From Bacteroidales bacterium (lineage in GTDB: Bacteria; Bacteroidota; Bacteroidia; Bacteroidales; UBA12077), in the NCBI GenBank assembly GCA_028282785.1, contig JANQHE010000035.1, forward strand, positions 1 to 64,000: a stretch of DNA of 64,000 nucleotides. The letters are read 5' to 3'. The position numbers and the translations under genes are program-made. The stretch's first letter is position 1; every line of letters begins with the position of its first letter. This document shows, piece by piece, positions 1-8,085 of this stretch. The notes beneath the pieces were generated by a model. The model did not search any database, was not told the origin of the DNA, and was given only the letters and a program-made list of their open reading frames with translations.

Positions 1-406
1 CCCAATTCATTTTACTATATAGCTATTATTCAAGAACTCACACCGTGACTTGCGAAATCAAGACAGGTATAAGGGAAGATGGAATTTTAGTTAATAGAAT
101 AACCCAGGCGGTAGTCTAAGCCGAACGGGCAAAATGAAGAAATCATACTAAATTTGAACTACTTAGAGCTTGCCTGCCGATAGGCACGGCCTATGCCTTT
201 ACATAGCAACGCGTGTTATAAGTTGGGCGCAAGTGCCACCATACCTTTCAAGTTAGTAGTTACTTTTCTATGTAAGACAAAAAATTAGTATTAAGGATTG
301 CTAATTGCTGGAACAGCAAAATAGGGTTGGATTACTAACTTTTTGGCAAACCAATTGGATTTGCCAAAGTGTTTGTAATTTATATTATGGATATTTCAAA
401 ATGCAT
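1..406. other. Non-coding left edge, possible cassette or repeat boundary
   Basis: I see no credible gene here. The stretch is richer in G+C than the AT-rich genes to its right. It contains the inverted repeat TGCCT...AGGCA near 171-186, a second AGGCA/TGCCT pairing just after it, and the partly palindromic string AACGCGTGTTATAAG near 208-222. Short motifs of this kind often mark cassette boundaries and dispersed repeats in environmental Bacteroidota genomes. That comparison is from memory and unconfirmed, and I found no integrase in the window. Confidence 0.3.
171..186. repeat. Dispersed palindrome, copy 1 (degenerate)
   Basis: TGCCTGCCGATAGGCA forms a 5-bp stem. Its sequence resembles the CCTGCCTG/CAGGCAGG palindrome family found at several other places in this window. 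Confidence 0.4.
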
Positions 407-1693
407 TTAGATATGCAATAACTCATTTAATTCTATAAATAATTTATCCAGTTTTGAATATAATTCTTCGTTATATTTCTCCATATCCAAGAATTCGGCA
501 ATACATAGCTTTATTTCATCTACTTTATCTAACACATCTCTTCTATCAAGATACTTTGGTAGTTGATGGAAACTAATTACAAATTCTTCTAATGAATCCT
601 TAAAAAGCACATCATCTGAAACTGATAACTTTATTTCATTACACTTTATAAATGCTGAGCGGATACTATCAAACCTATTAATTAGAAATGTTTCAACTGG
701 CATCTCAGGAAATAGAGCCAATCGATGAAAATCTAAACTTTTTATTTTAGATAGTGAATTTATTTGCCATAATATGGCTTCTACTTTATCACTTTTTTCT
801 ACTGAGGCTGATGCTCTTTCCTTTGCAATTTCAATGCTTTCTTTACTTTCTTCTAAATTTTTATTAGTTTCATCACTTTCCTTTTCAATAATTACTATTC
901 TTTCATGCAATTTCTCATATTTTGTTTCATAACTTGATAATGTTTTTTGTGTACTTTCAAGTGATTCTGAAACATCTGCATTTCTTCTTACAACATCTTC
1001 TAAATTTGCATTAATCTTATCTGTTTTAATGTTTACTCCATCTACCATTTTAACTGATATCTCTGCTTTTTTAATAGCATTTTGTGAAAGTTCTACTGTA
1101 TTTCCAATCTTTTTATCGATATCTTTTGTTGAAGAATAATTTAAAAATATTGGTACTAAAGCTCCGAACAAACCTAATATTCCTATCCAAATTGAAACCC
1201 ACATATTCAATTTAGCAATACTGTGTTCAATTTCCGCCTTAGTAGCTTCTATGTATTCATCTACCTTATCTGTTAAAAATTTTATATAACCCTTAATCAT
1301 TTCCAAATCTGCAGGAGTTAACTGATAATTTCCTAAAGAATCTTTTTCTTGAGGATATTTAACAAAAGGAACAAAATCTGTTTTTTTCAATATTGAATCA
1401 TTGAAAGCTTTATATGGCTTTAATAAAACTTTTGCTATATGCTTTTGGATTACTTCGATTTCATGTTCCTTTAATTTGTAGTTTCCTAAAGAATCCAGTT
1501 TATGAGGATACATTATAAAAGGTTTTCCACCATCTAAACGATATTCTTTTTTGATAAGCTCTATAACAGAATTTTCAATTTCTCTATTATTTTTTTCAAT
1601 GATTCTATTAACCATGAAATGTCTTAGTACGAAAAGAAATAATGCTAAAAACAGAGTTATGATAATTAAAATCGTAATATTTCTTCTAATCAT
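407..1693 (-). CDS. Membrane-anchored coiled-coil protein of unknown function
   Basis: The product has 428 residues and I do not recognise a named family. A hydrophobic segment at about residues 6-24 and a second at about 167-187 frame a roughly 140-residue non-membrane region. That region holds a tandem duplication: YPHKLDSLGNYKL near residue 61 and YPQEKDSLGNYQL near residue 113, each followed by an amphipathic helix. From about residue 195 to 310 the protein is a long Glu/Lys/Ser-rich coiled coil, and the tail is helical. It lies 9 bases downstream of the SMC-like ATPase gene on the same strand, so the two are almost certainly cotranscribed. I infer a membrane partner of that ATPase, possibly in a defence or DNA-handling system. 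No catalytic motif is visible. Confidence 0.8.
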   Translation of the reverse strand: MIRRNITILIIITLFLALFLFVLRHFMVNRIIEKNNREIENSVIELIKKEYRLDGGKPFIMYPHKLDSLGNYKLKEHEIEVIQKHIAKVLLKPYKAFNDSILKKTDFVPFVKYPQEKDSLGNYQLTPADLEMIKGYIKFLTDKVDEYIEATKAEIEHSIAKLNMWVSIWIGILGLFGALVPIFLNYSSTKDIDKKIGNTVELSQNAIKKAEISVKMVDGVNIKTDKINANLEDVVRRNADVSESLESTQKTLSSYETKYEKLHERIVIIEKESDETNKNLEESKESIEIAKERASASVEKSDKVEAILWQINSLSKIKSLDFHRLALFPEMPVETFLINRFDSIRSAFIKCNEIKLSVSDDVLFKDSLEEFVISFHQLPKYLDRRDVLDKVDEIKLCIAEFLDMEKYNEELYSKLDKLFIELNELLHI

Positions 1694-1702
1694 AATATGA
1701 TG

Positions 1703-4069
1703 CTATTTAAATAAATGTAATATTGATTGAGGTAACTTAGTCGGCATATTGTAATTTAATTTTAGTATTCCATCTATTGGCTCAGATTCACTATAATGCA
1801 ATAATTTTGAAAAGATTGTTTGTTTCTCAAATTCAGTATTTGATATTGCATTAATTGCTGAATCAAAAATAAGTTCATCGTGAGTAAATAGAATAAGTTG
1901 TAGTGGCATTTCCTTAAAATACTTCTTTAATAATTTTAATAAATTACTTAGAAATTTCTCAATGGTAGTTCTTTTAGAAAAGTCACTAGCGTAAAACACA
2001 TCATCTAATACGATAGGAAAATTAATTTTTGTTTTTAAACGAGAAGCAGCAGCAATACTTACTGAAACCATCATACAAAATAAACGATACCTAAAGGTAT
2101 TAAAATATTTATTTGGTGATAAAGGAAAATCATAGTCTTTATGTTTCAATTTTGCTTTTATAATTTCTGATAATATTTCTCCAGTTTCATCATCAATTAT
2201 TGTTTCTCTATCAATTTCAATTTTTACATCATCATTTTTTAGATAATCAGAAAGAATAGAAACAGTAATGTCTGAAATAGGCTCAAAGTATTTATTTACT
2301 GTTTCATTAATAACTTTAGAAACAACGGTTTTATAGGAATTAGTCTCAGTGATTAGTTTATTTACCTGATTTATAGTAATGTTTAATTTTTCAATTTCCT
2401 TATCAAAATTTTGTATTGCTGTTCTATTTCGCTGAATTTGTTCATTAATTCTTTTTATATCACTATTTAAAACTATTCTTTCTTCAATATTAGTTTTTGG
2501 AGCAATTTTTTGCTTTAATAATTCTTCTCCTTTATTTAATAATTCACTTCGAATTTTATTGAAATTTTCAATCTCTTTAGTTATGTCAATTTCATTCAAA
2601 AAAGATTCATTATTATCAATTATTTTATTCAGTCTAGAGAATCTTTCTCTTACTGGTTCAGAAGACTGAACTACATTGATTGCTTCTGTATAAAACTCAT
2701 TATTTAAATATGAATTAATTAGAGAAGAAAACTTCCTTTCTTCTTCTAATAAGGGAAACAATTCTGATATAGTAGCAATTTTTTCAATTTCCTTATCAAT
2801 ATAATCTTTTATTATTCGTGTTTGAGAATATACATTGTCTATATTCTCAACTAATCTGCTAAATGTTGATGTTAGATTTTTATATAAATCATTGTACTCC
2901 TTAAATGCTGATATTCGATTAGAAACATTGGATTTTATATTTTCAATCGATAATTCAGAATTTTGACAAAACGGACAATTTTTAATATCATGGTCAGATA
3001 TTAATTTTAGACCTTGAGAAAGAAATTCAATTTCAGACTGGCTGCTGTCACTTATTTTAATTTTATCAAATTCAGCAAAATCAAAATAAAATGATTCTAT
3101 TAAAGGAGATAGGTTGCTTAAACCGTAGGTTGAACCTAAACTTTCAGTCTTCAAGTTATTTATTAATTCAAGATTATCTCTTTTCTTTTTTTCTTCTGTA
3201 TTTTCGGTTTCTTTCTGTTCTGTAAATAAGGATTTTAACCTAGTTTCTTTAATTGATACTTCTTTTTCTAAATTTTCAATTTCTTTTAAATACTTATCTT
3301 TATTTGCTACATATTCATTTCGTGCTTTTGTTTCTTTTAGTCGTTTATAAAAAGATAATTGGTTTATAACTTCATTAAAATTCATTAAGTCCTGTAAACC
3401 TAAACTTGAAGCTATTAAGTAATGAAAAGAAGCAGAATCATTTGGATTTCCTGAATAATTAAGCTGTCCATTTTTATAAATATCATAATCACTTATAAAA
3501 TGACTATCAGGATTAACTTGGCTCGTATCTATTTTTTCAAAAATTGGGGATTGAATGTCATAATTACCGTTGTTAGTTTCAATCTTAAAATGGCAGTCTA
3601 AAAATGGAGCATTATTACGAGAAATATAATCTTTAAAATCTTCTTGGTTTCTTAATAGAGCTTCTCCAATTTTACCACCATAAACATACTCTAATGCAGT
3701 AAAAATTGAAGATTTACCTATGCCATTTGCACCAAGAATAACAGCATTTTTTATTTCATCATTTTCTACAAACTCAATACCGTAAGGAATTTCACTTTTA
3801 GGAAATCCCCTAATATTAGATATTGAAATTTTCTGAACACGAAAATCTCTTTCTTCTTGTTCAAAATCTTCAGGTAAATCAACAAATTCTATTTCTGTTA
3901 AATCTTCACCAAAATGTTTTTGATATAACGGGAAAACACTATTAAATAATTTATCACGACTTCCGAAATCAACTGAACTATATTTAGCTAAAATCCAAGC
4001 AAATAGATTCTTTTTTAATTCAGGTAAATTGTAAATTCTTTTTAAAAAATTATCAATTGGTTCTTGCAT
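1703..4069 (-). CDS. SMC/RecF-like AAA ATPase with CPFC hook
   Basis: The 788-residue protein has a Walker A motif (GANGIGKS, residues 113-120) after an N-terminal region of about 75 residues. Long coiled coils occupy roughly 245-360 and 390-600, around a CPFC motif (C365, C368) that looks like a zinc-hook apex. A Walker B-like segment (PIVLDD, D689/D690) is followed by a FTHDE segment near 725. This is the plan of RecF/Rad50/SMC-type ATPases, including those of several phage-defence proteins such as the RloC class. I do not see a nuclease motif. The membrane coiled-coil gene follows 9 bases downstream. The ATPase class is clear from the motifs; a defence role is inference from gene pairing and the accessory setting. 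The coding sequence is strongly AT-rich. Confidence 0.85.
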   Translation of the reverse strand: MQEPIDNFLKRIYNLPELKKNLFAWILAKYSSVDFGSRDKLFNSVFPLYQKHFGEDLTEIEFVDLPEDFEQEERDFRVQKISISNIRGFPKSEIPYGIEFVENDEIKNAVILGANGIGKSSIFTALEYVYGGKIGEALLRNQEDFKDYISRNNAPFLDCHFKIETNNGNYDIQSPIFEKIDTSQVNPDSHFISDYDIYKNGQLNYSGNPNDSASFHYLIASSLGLQDLMNFNEVINQLSFYKRLKETKARNEYVANKDKYLKEIENLEKEVSIKETRLKSLFTEQKETENTEEKKKRDNLELINNLKTESLGSTYGLSNLSPLIESFYFDFAEFDKIKISDSSQSEIEFLSQGLKLISDHDIKNCPFCQNSELSIENIKSNVSNRISAFKEYNDLYKNLTSTFSRLVENIDNVYSQTRIIKDYIDKEIEKIATISELFPLLEEERKFSSLINSYLNNEFYTEAINVVQSSEPVRERFSRLNKIIDNNESFLNEIDITKEIENFNKIRSELLNKGEELLKQKIAPKTNIEERIVLNSDIKRINEQIQRNRTAIQNFDKEIEKLNITINQVNKLITETNSYKTVVSKVINETVNKYFEPISDITVSILSDYLKNDDVKIEIDRETIIDDETGEILSEIIKAKLKHKDYDFPLSPNKYFNTFRYRLFCMMVSVSIAAASRLKTKINFPIVLDDVFYASDFSKRTTIEKFLSNLLKLLKKYFKEMPLQLILFTHDELIFDSAINAISNTEFEKQTIFSKLLHYSESEPIDGILKLNYNMPTKLPQSILHLFK

Positions 4070-4165
4070 TATTTTTGGTTAGTTTAATTTTTCCTTAATA
4101 AAGATAGACAAATTAATAAATTTGACAAAGATTTATACTTTTAGAAGGTGAAGCAGCAAATTGAA

Positions 4166-4483
4166 TTAAAAGCTTTGAGTGAATTTACAATTGGGATAAT
4201 TGCTGCATCCATAAAATGGACCGTATTTACCATTTCTAATTAATAGTTTTCCACTGCAATTTGGGCAAATTGTTGGGGTATTTCTTTTCTCTTTAATTGC
4301 AGACTGCTTCCTTTTCTTCTCAGTAAAATGGAAACTAACAGGTCCCATTTTTACCTTTCCATAAGACTTATTCTTTTTACGATTAGATAAAGGAATTGAA
4401 AAACCTGTTCCTCCGCTCCAGGGACTGAGTCGAGCAGCAGTTTTACCAAAAGTGAAAGGTCCAATTCTAAATCTAATTCTCAT
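4166..4483 (-). CDS. DUF4236 protein with topoisomerase-type zinc ribbon
   Basis: The N-terminus MRIRFRIGPF and the following GGTGFSIPL stretch match the DUF4236 pattern. The C-terminal third is a CPNC-X18-C-X5-C zinc ribbon of the kind found at the C-terminus of DNA topoisomerase I, with the characteristic GPFYGCSNYPNC run. I chose the start at 4483 because MRIRFRIG is the usual beginning of DUF4236 proteins; the frame is open seven codons further upstream to 4504. The product is about 105 residues. Function is unknown; the ribbon suggests nucleic-acid binding. It is transcribed in the same direction as the ATPase pair, about 95 bases upstream of it, and may or may not share a transcript. 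Confidence 0.7.
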   Translation of the reverse strand: MRIRFRIGPFTFGKTAARLSPWSGGTGFSIPLSNRKKNKSYGKVKMGPVSFHFTEKKRKQSAIKEKRNTPTICPNCSGKLLIRNGKYGPFYGCSNYPNCKFTQSF

Positions 4484-4570
4484 TATACAAAGCTTATAAA
4501 ACACTGATATACAAATATAATTAAAGCTTTTTCGCGAAGCAAATATGCTTTAATAAAACACTAATGGCAG

Positions 4571-4591
4571 CCTGCCTGTTCGGCAGACAGG
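4571..4591. repeat. Dispersed palindrome, copy 2
   Basis: CCTGCCTG and CAGACAGG flank a 5-base loop and form an 8-bp stem with one G-U type pair. This is the typical form of the family seen elsewhere in the window. Confidence 0.65.
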
Positions 4592-4690
4592 TTAAACCGG
4601 CAGTCAGGTTGTCAGAATGAGATTCAGTTTCCTACTAGTAAGGAGTGTCTTTTAAAAATGACTCTTGATTAAATGACTTTTCAATTTGAT

Positions 4691-4852
4691 ATGAAGTTGA
4701 CCAATTTTTTCAGCGCCTTACCTATACTTCGAATTATAAAGAAAGAAAATCACTATGAGTAGCAATGGATCAAAGATGATTTAATAAAAGCCGAGGGATT
4801 TGGGATTGAAACGGATAATGTTTTAATAGCAGGTTGGCAAAATATAGATTAA
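4691..4852 (+). pseudogene. Short decayed ORF with one in-frame TAG
   Basis: An ATG at 4691 opens a frame that reads through 53 codons to TAA at 4850-4852, broken only by TAG at 4760-4762. The second half encodes a protein-like segment ending in GWQNID. I do not recognise the family. It looks like the remnant of a small gene between repeats, but a 54-codon frame with a single stop could also be chance. Confidence 0.25.
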
Positions 4853-4872
4853 GCTTCTAAACTGTACAAGAG

Positions 4873-5026
4873 AAGGGGCTGTCCAAAAAGACTCGAAGAT
4901 GTCATTGCGAATGAAGTGAAGCAATCTTTTTATTCTTGTAATCAATAGATTACCTGCCTGCAGCAGGCAGGCTTCGTCGTTCCTCCTCGTAATGACAGTA
5001 GGTTTTGACTTTTTGGACAGCCCCTT
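4873..5026. repeat. MITE-like element with 18-bp terminal inverted repeats
   Basis: AAGGGGCTGTCCAAAAAG at 4873-4890 is repeated exactly in inverse at 5009-5026. A second nested inverted pair, GTCATTGCGA (4901-4910) with TCGTAATGAC (4987-4996), lies inside. Within that, the perfect palindrome CCTGCCTG-CAG-CAGGCAGG (4953-4971) sits between AGATTA and CTTCGTCG. There is no coding capacity. I read it as a non-autonomous insertion element or fold-back repeat that has itself received a smaller palindrome. Confidence 0.75.
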
Positions 5027-5044
5027 TTGATATATTTAATTTTA

Positions 5045-5917
5045 TTAAGCACTTTGTGCTGGTATTTGCCTATCAACTTTTTTCAATAATCCTTGTAATA
5101 CTGTACCAGGACCAACTTCCGTATAAGATGTCATTCCATCGGCAATCATATTTTGCATAATGTATGTCCATTTTACAGGAGAAGTTAATTGTTTTATCAA
5201 GTTTTCTTTTATTTGGGCAGGGTCCGAATATGGTTTTGCATCTACATTCTGATATACAGGGCAAACCGGAGTATTGAAATTAGTATTGTTTATTGCTTCT
5301 GCCAACTCAACTCTTGCAGGTTCCATTAAGGGAGAATGGAATGCACCGCCAACTTTTAATGGTAATGCACGTTTTGCTCCGGCTTCTTTTAACTTTTCAC
5401 AAGCAACCTCAATACCTTTCATCGATCCGGAAATTACCAACTGTCCGGGACAGTTATAGTTTGCAGGAACAACAACATCTTCAATTCCCGTACATATATC
5501 TTCAACAACATTATCTTCCAAACCAATAATTGCAGCCATTGTTGAAGGTTCAATTTCACAAGCTTTTTGCATAGCCATAGCACGTTGCGAAACTAATTTT
5601 AATCCATCTTCGAATGATAATGCACCATTTGCGACTAAAGCAGAGAATTCTCCTAATGAGTGACCAGCAACCATTTCAGGTTTGAAACCTTCCAAGGTTT
5701 TTGCCAGAATAACAGAATGTAAAAAAATGGCAGGTTGAGTAACTTTAGTTTGTTTTAAGTCATCTTCCGTACCTTCAAACATTAAGTCGGTAATTCTGAA
5801 ACCTAATATTTCATTAGCCTTTTCAAACATTTCTTTAGCAACAGGATAATTATCGTAAAGATCTTTACCCATTCCAACAAATTGCGCTCCCTGACCCGGG
5901 AATACATATGCTTTCAT
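5045..5917 (-). CDS. fabD: Malonyl-CoA:acyl carrier protein transacylase
   Basis: FabD moves malonyl from CoA to acyl carrier protein, supplying the extender unit for type II fatty acid synthesis in the cytoplasm. The 290-residue length is normal. The GQGAQ motif is at residues 8-12, the nucleophile Ser87 lies in GHSLGE (85-90), the conserved QR pair is at 111-112, and the catalytic His194 lies in GAFHSPLM. The C-terminal segment with EVGPG is typical. The start ATG gives the conserved KAYVFPGQG beginning. It stands alone: the upstream side is a 312-bp gap and the downstream side is the repeat element. Other fab genes are not in the window. Confidence 0.97.
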   Translation of the reverse strand: MKAYVFPGQGAQFVGMGKDLYDNYPVAKEMFEKANEILGFRITDLMFEGTEDDLKQTKVTQPAIFLHSVILAKTLEGFKPEMVAGHSLGEFSALVANGALSFEDGLKLVSQRAMAMQKACEIEPSTMAAIIGLEDNVVEDICTGIEDVVVPANYNCPGQLVISGSMKGIEVACEKLKEAGAKRALPLKVGGAFHSPLMEPARVELAEAINNTNFNTPVCPVYQNVDAKPYSDPAQIKENLIKQLTSPVKWTYIMQNMIADGMTSYTEVGPGTVLQGLLKKVDRQIPAQSA

Positions 5918-6229
5918 CTGTTTTATTTTAAGATTAATAATTGATTATCATAACCTGATTAATTCATCAATAGTAAGAATAATAATATTGATGGATACAT
6001 CAGGTTAAATAACAGTCGACAAAAATAATAAAATACCATTTGCCTGTCAACTTTTTTATTTAACACAGTTGGTAAAATGCATTTATTAAAAGTTGCCCGA
6101 GTTATCAAATAACAATTTACGAATTCCAATTAAAATTCAAGATCAAATAAATAAAAACCTAAATAATGTTTTAAGTATTGAAACATTGGACCTTTGATTT
6201 TAATTGTTTTTTGAATTTTGGAGTTTAAG
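5918..6229. other. 312-bp gap between folE and fabD
   Basis: No gene, hairpin terminator or riboswitch is evident. The fabD promoter must lie near its right-hand start codon. The end nearest folE carries a short dispersed repeat that also occurs after hldD. Confidence 0.5.
6201..6226 (-). repeat. Short dispersed repeat shared with 10092-10117
   Basis: Read on the minus strand, this 26-base stretch (AAACTCCAAAATTCAAA...) matches 24 of 26 bases at 10092-10117 on the plus strand. Both copies lie just after the 3' end of a gene (folE, hldD). Confidence 0.5.
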
Positions 6230-6868
6230 TTAGCTTAGTTTAGAACCGATCAGGTGTATAAATTCTTCTCGTGTCTTAGTATCTCTTAAAAATATTCCTG
6301 TAAATGCTGAAGTTGTGGTAACAGAATTTTGTTTTTGAACGCCTCGCATTTGCATACACATATGTGATGCTTCAATTACTACTGCAACACCCATCGGATC
6401 TAAGGTTTCCTGCAAACAATCACGAATTTGCATGGTTAGACGCTCTTGAACTTGTAATCTACGGGCATAAGCTTCAACTACATGCGCGACTTTGCTTAAA
6501 CCTGTAATATATTGATTAGGAATATATGCCACATGCGCTTTGCCGTAAAAAGGAATCATGTGATGTTCGCACATGGAATAAAGCTCAATGTCTTTTACTA
6601 TAACCATTTGTTTATAATCTTCCTTGAAAATAGCACTTTTCAAAATATCTTTAGGATCAATATTATATCCTTTAGTTAGAAATTGCATCGCTTTGGCTAC
6701 TCTCACGGGAGTATCTAATAATCCTTCTCTTTCGGTATTCTCACCGATAAGATCTAAAATGGCTTTATAGTGTTCAGCTAATTTTTTTGTTTTTTCATCA
6801 TCCCATTTGTCAATTCTTGTATATCCGCTGTCTTTCAGAGTTTTAACTCCATTGTTTATTATTTCCAT
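6230..6868 (-). CDS. folE: GTP cyclohydrolase I
   Basis: FolE converts GTP to 7,8-dihydroneopterin triphosphate, the entry point for folate and for pterin or deazapurine products. The zinc site is complete: C and H in MCEHH and the later C in SHMCMQM. The substrate-binding [10 protein letters not shown] segment is present near the C-terminus. I chose the ATG at 6868 (MEIINNGV), which leaves 7 bases after the upstream pterin synthase gene. An ATG at 6886 would add six residues and overlap that gene by 11 bases. The tight pairing with the PTPS/QueD-like gene means this FolE probably feeds that enzyme directly. Confidence 0.95.
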   Translation of the reverse strand: MEIINNGVKTLKDSGYTRIDKWDDEKTKKLAEHYKAILDLIGENTEREGLLDTPVRVAKAMQFLTKGYNIDPKDILKSAIFKEDYKQMVIVKDIELYSMCEHHMIPFYGKAHVAYIPNQYITGLSKVAHVVEAYARRLQVQERLTMQIRDCLQETLDPMGVAVVIEASHMCMQMRGVQKQNSVTTTSAFTGIFLRDTKTREEFIHLIGSKLS

Positions 6869-6875
6869 ATTGTAT

Positions 6876-7289
6876 TTAGTTACCAAAATATTCTACAAAA
6901 TTATTTTCCGTTTCTTCTACTTTAATCGAGTGTAATTGAATTCCAAGTTCATTTATTATGGGTTCTAGTTGTTCCCATATTCCTATGGCCACATTTTCAG
7001 TTGATGCCAGTTTTCCTTTCAAAAATTCAACATCAAGGTTTAAGTTTCTGTGATCAAGTTTTACAATGGCATTTTCTTTAATTATTTTACTCAAATGTTT
7101 GATGTTAACAACAAATCCCGTTTCGGGATTTAATTCACCCTTTACTGTAACATATAAAACATAATTATGCCCGTGCCAGTTAGGATAACTGCATTTTCCG
7201 AAAACATCGAAGTTTTTTTGTTCATCCCAGTCTTCTCTGTGTAACCGGTGTGCGGCACTAAACTTTTCTCTTCGCGTAATATAAATCAT
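6876..7289 (-). CDS. queD: 6-pyruvoyl-tetrahydropterin synthase / QueD family enzyme
   Basis: The family acts on dihydroneopterin triphosphate to give 6-carboxy-tetrahydropterin (QueD, queuosine pathway) or 6-pyruvoyl-tetrahydropterin (PTPS). At 137 residues the length is typical. Zinc ligands His14, His39 and His41 and the catalytic Cys33 are visible, in C-X5-HGH spacing with the HGHNY run. KLDHRNL near residue 78 and EETENN near the end complete the site. C-X5-HGH is the spacing I associate with PTPS-type enzymes, while classical QueD has a shorter spacer, so the product is uncertain. queC, queE and queF are not nearby. folE follows immediately, forming a two-gene pterin operon. Confidence 0.88.
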   Translation of the reverse strand: MIYITRREKFSAAHRLHREDWDEQKNFDVFGKCSYPNWHGHNYVLYVTVKGELNPETGFVVNIKHLSKIIKENAIVKLDHRNLNLDVEFLKGKLASTENVAIGIWEQLEPIINELGIQLHSIKVEETENNFVEYFGN

Positions 7290-7401
7290 GATAATGTTAT
7301 TTATCTTACTGATTTCTAAAGAATTTACTTTTGTAAATGTAAATTAATAATAATTTTGATTTAAAAGCAATATCTTTGATTTTACAAAAGTAGTAATTAA
7401 G

Positions 7402-8085
7402 ATGAAGATATTAATTGTTTCTGCGACAGAAAAGGAAATTCTACCGACAAAAAATCAGCTAAAGTCCGGTTTTAATGATGATTTTGGAACAAAAAAATCG
7501 AACTCAAAAAAAACCGGTATAGATTTTTTAGTTACAGGTATTGGTGGAGTTTTAACATCATATGCATTAACAAAAACATTATCCGAAAAAAAATACGACT
7601 GGGTTATTAATGCTGGAATAGCAGGGAGTTTTAATAAAGACCTGGAAATTGGGGAGACCGTATTGGTTGATAAAGATCAATTAGCGGATGTGGGGATAGA
7701 AGACAAAGAGAATTTTTATACCATGTTTGAAAAGGGATTTGGTGATGAAAATGAATTTCCTTTTAAAAATGCTAAACTTGAAAATTTTAGCGGATTAAAT
7801 ATGGGTTTAAAAAAGGTAGAAGCCATAACAGTAAACAGAACACATGGGAATGTTAAATCAATAGAGATTTTCAGAAATAAATTTAAAGCAGATATTGAGA
7901 CTATGGAAGGAGCTGCTTTTTTCTATGTTTGTTTGATGGAAAATATGAACTTTTTACAGTTAAGATCAATTTCTAATTATGTTGAAGAAAGGAACAAAGC
8001 AAATTGGGATATACCATTAGCTATTAAGAACCTGAATGATAAACTTTCAGAAGTAATTGATGTTCTTTCTAAAAAGAATTCATAA
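7402..8085 (+). CDS. mqnB: Futalosine hydrolase
   Basis: MqnB removes the base from futalosine to give dehypoxanthine futalosine in the alternative (futalosine) menaquinone pathway. The 227-residue protein has the nucleoside-phosphorylase fold: TGIGGVLTSYALT near 50-62, INAGIAGSF near 72-80, and the late METMEGAAFFYV segment containing the substrate-binding ETMEGAA motif. The next gene, mqnD, starts directly after this stop codon (TAA then ATG), and both act in the same pathway. The upstream 112-base divergent gap with the pterin operon holds TATCTTTG, a possible -7 box. Confidence 0.93.
   Translation: MKILIVSATEKEILPTKNQLKSGFNDDFGTKKSNSKKTGIDFLVTGIGGVLTSYALTKTLSEKKYDWVINAGIAGSFNKDLEIGETVLVDKDQLADVGIEDKENFYTMFEKGFGDENEFPFKNAKLENFSGLNMGLKKVEAITVNRTHGNVKSIEIFRNKFKADIETMEGAAFFYVCLMENMNFLQLRSISNYVEERNKANWDIPLAIKNLNDKLSEVIDVLSKKNS

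Larger units (their letters stand above)
4505..5044. other. 540-bp gap of repeats and gene decay
   Basis: This gap has no intact gene. It contains a copy of the dispersed palindrome (4571-4591), a decayed ORF with one internal stop (4691-4852), and a 154-bp inverted-repeat element (4873-5026). It separates the accessory left end from the housekeeping gene fabD. Confidence 0.6.

Noticed and set aside
4873-5026. Insertion sequence with transposase
   Set aside because: The inverted-repeat element has no coding capacity and no transposase gene was found in the window.
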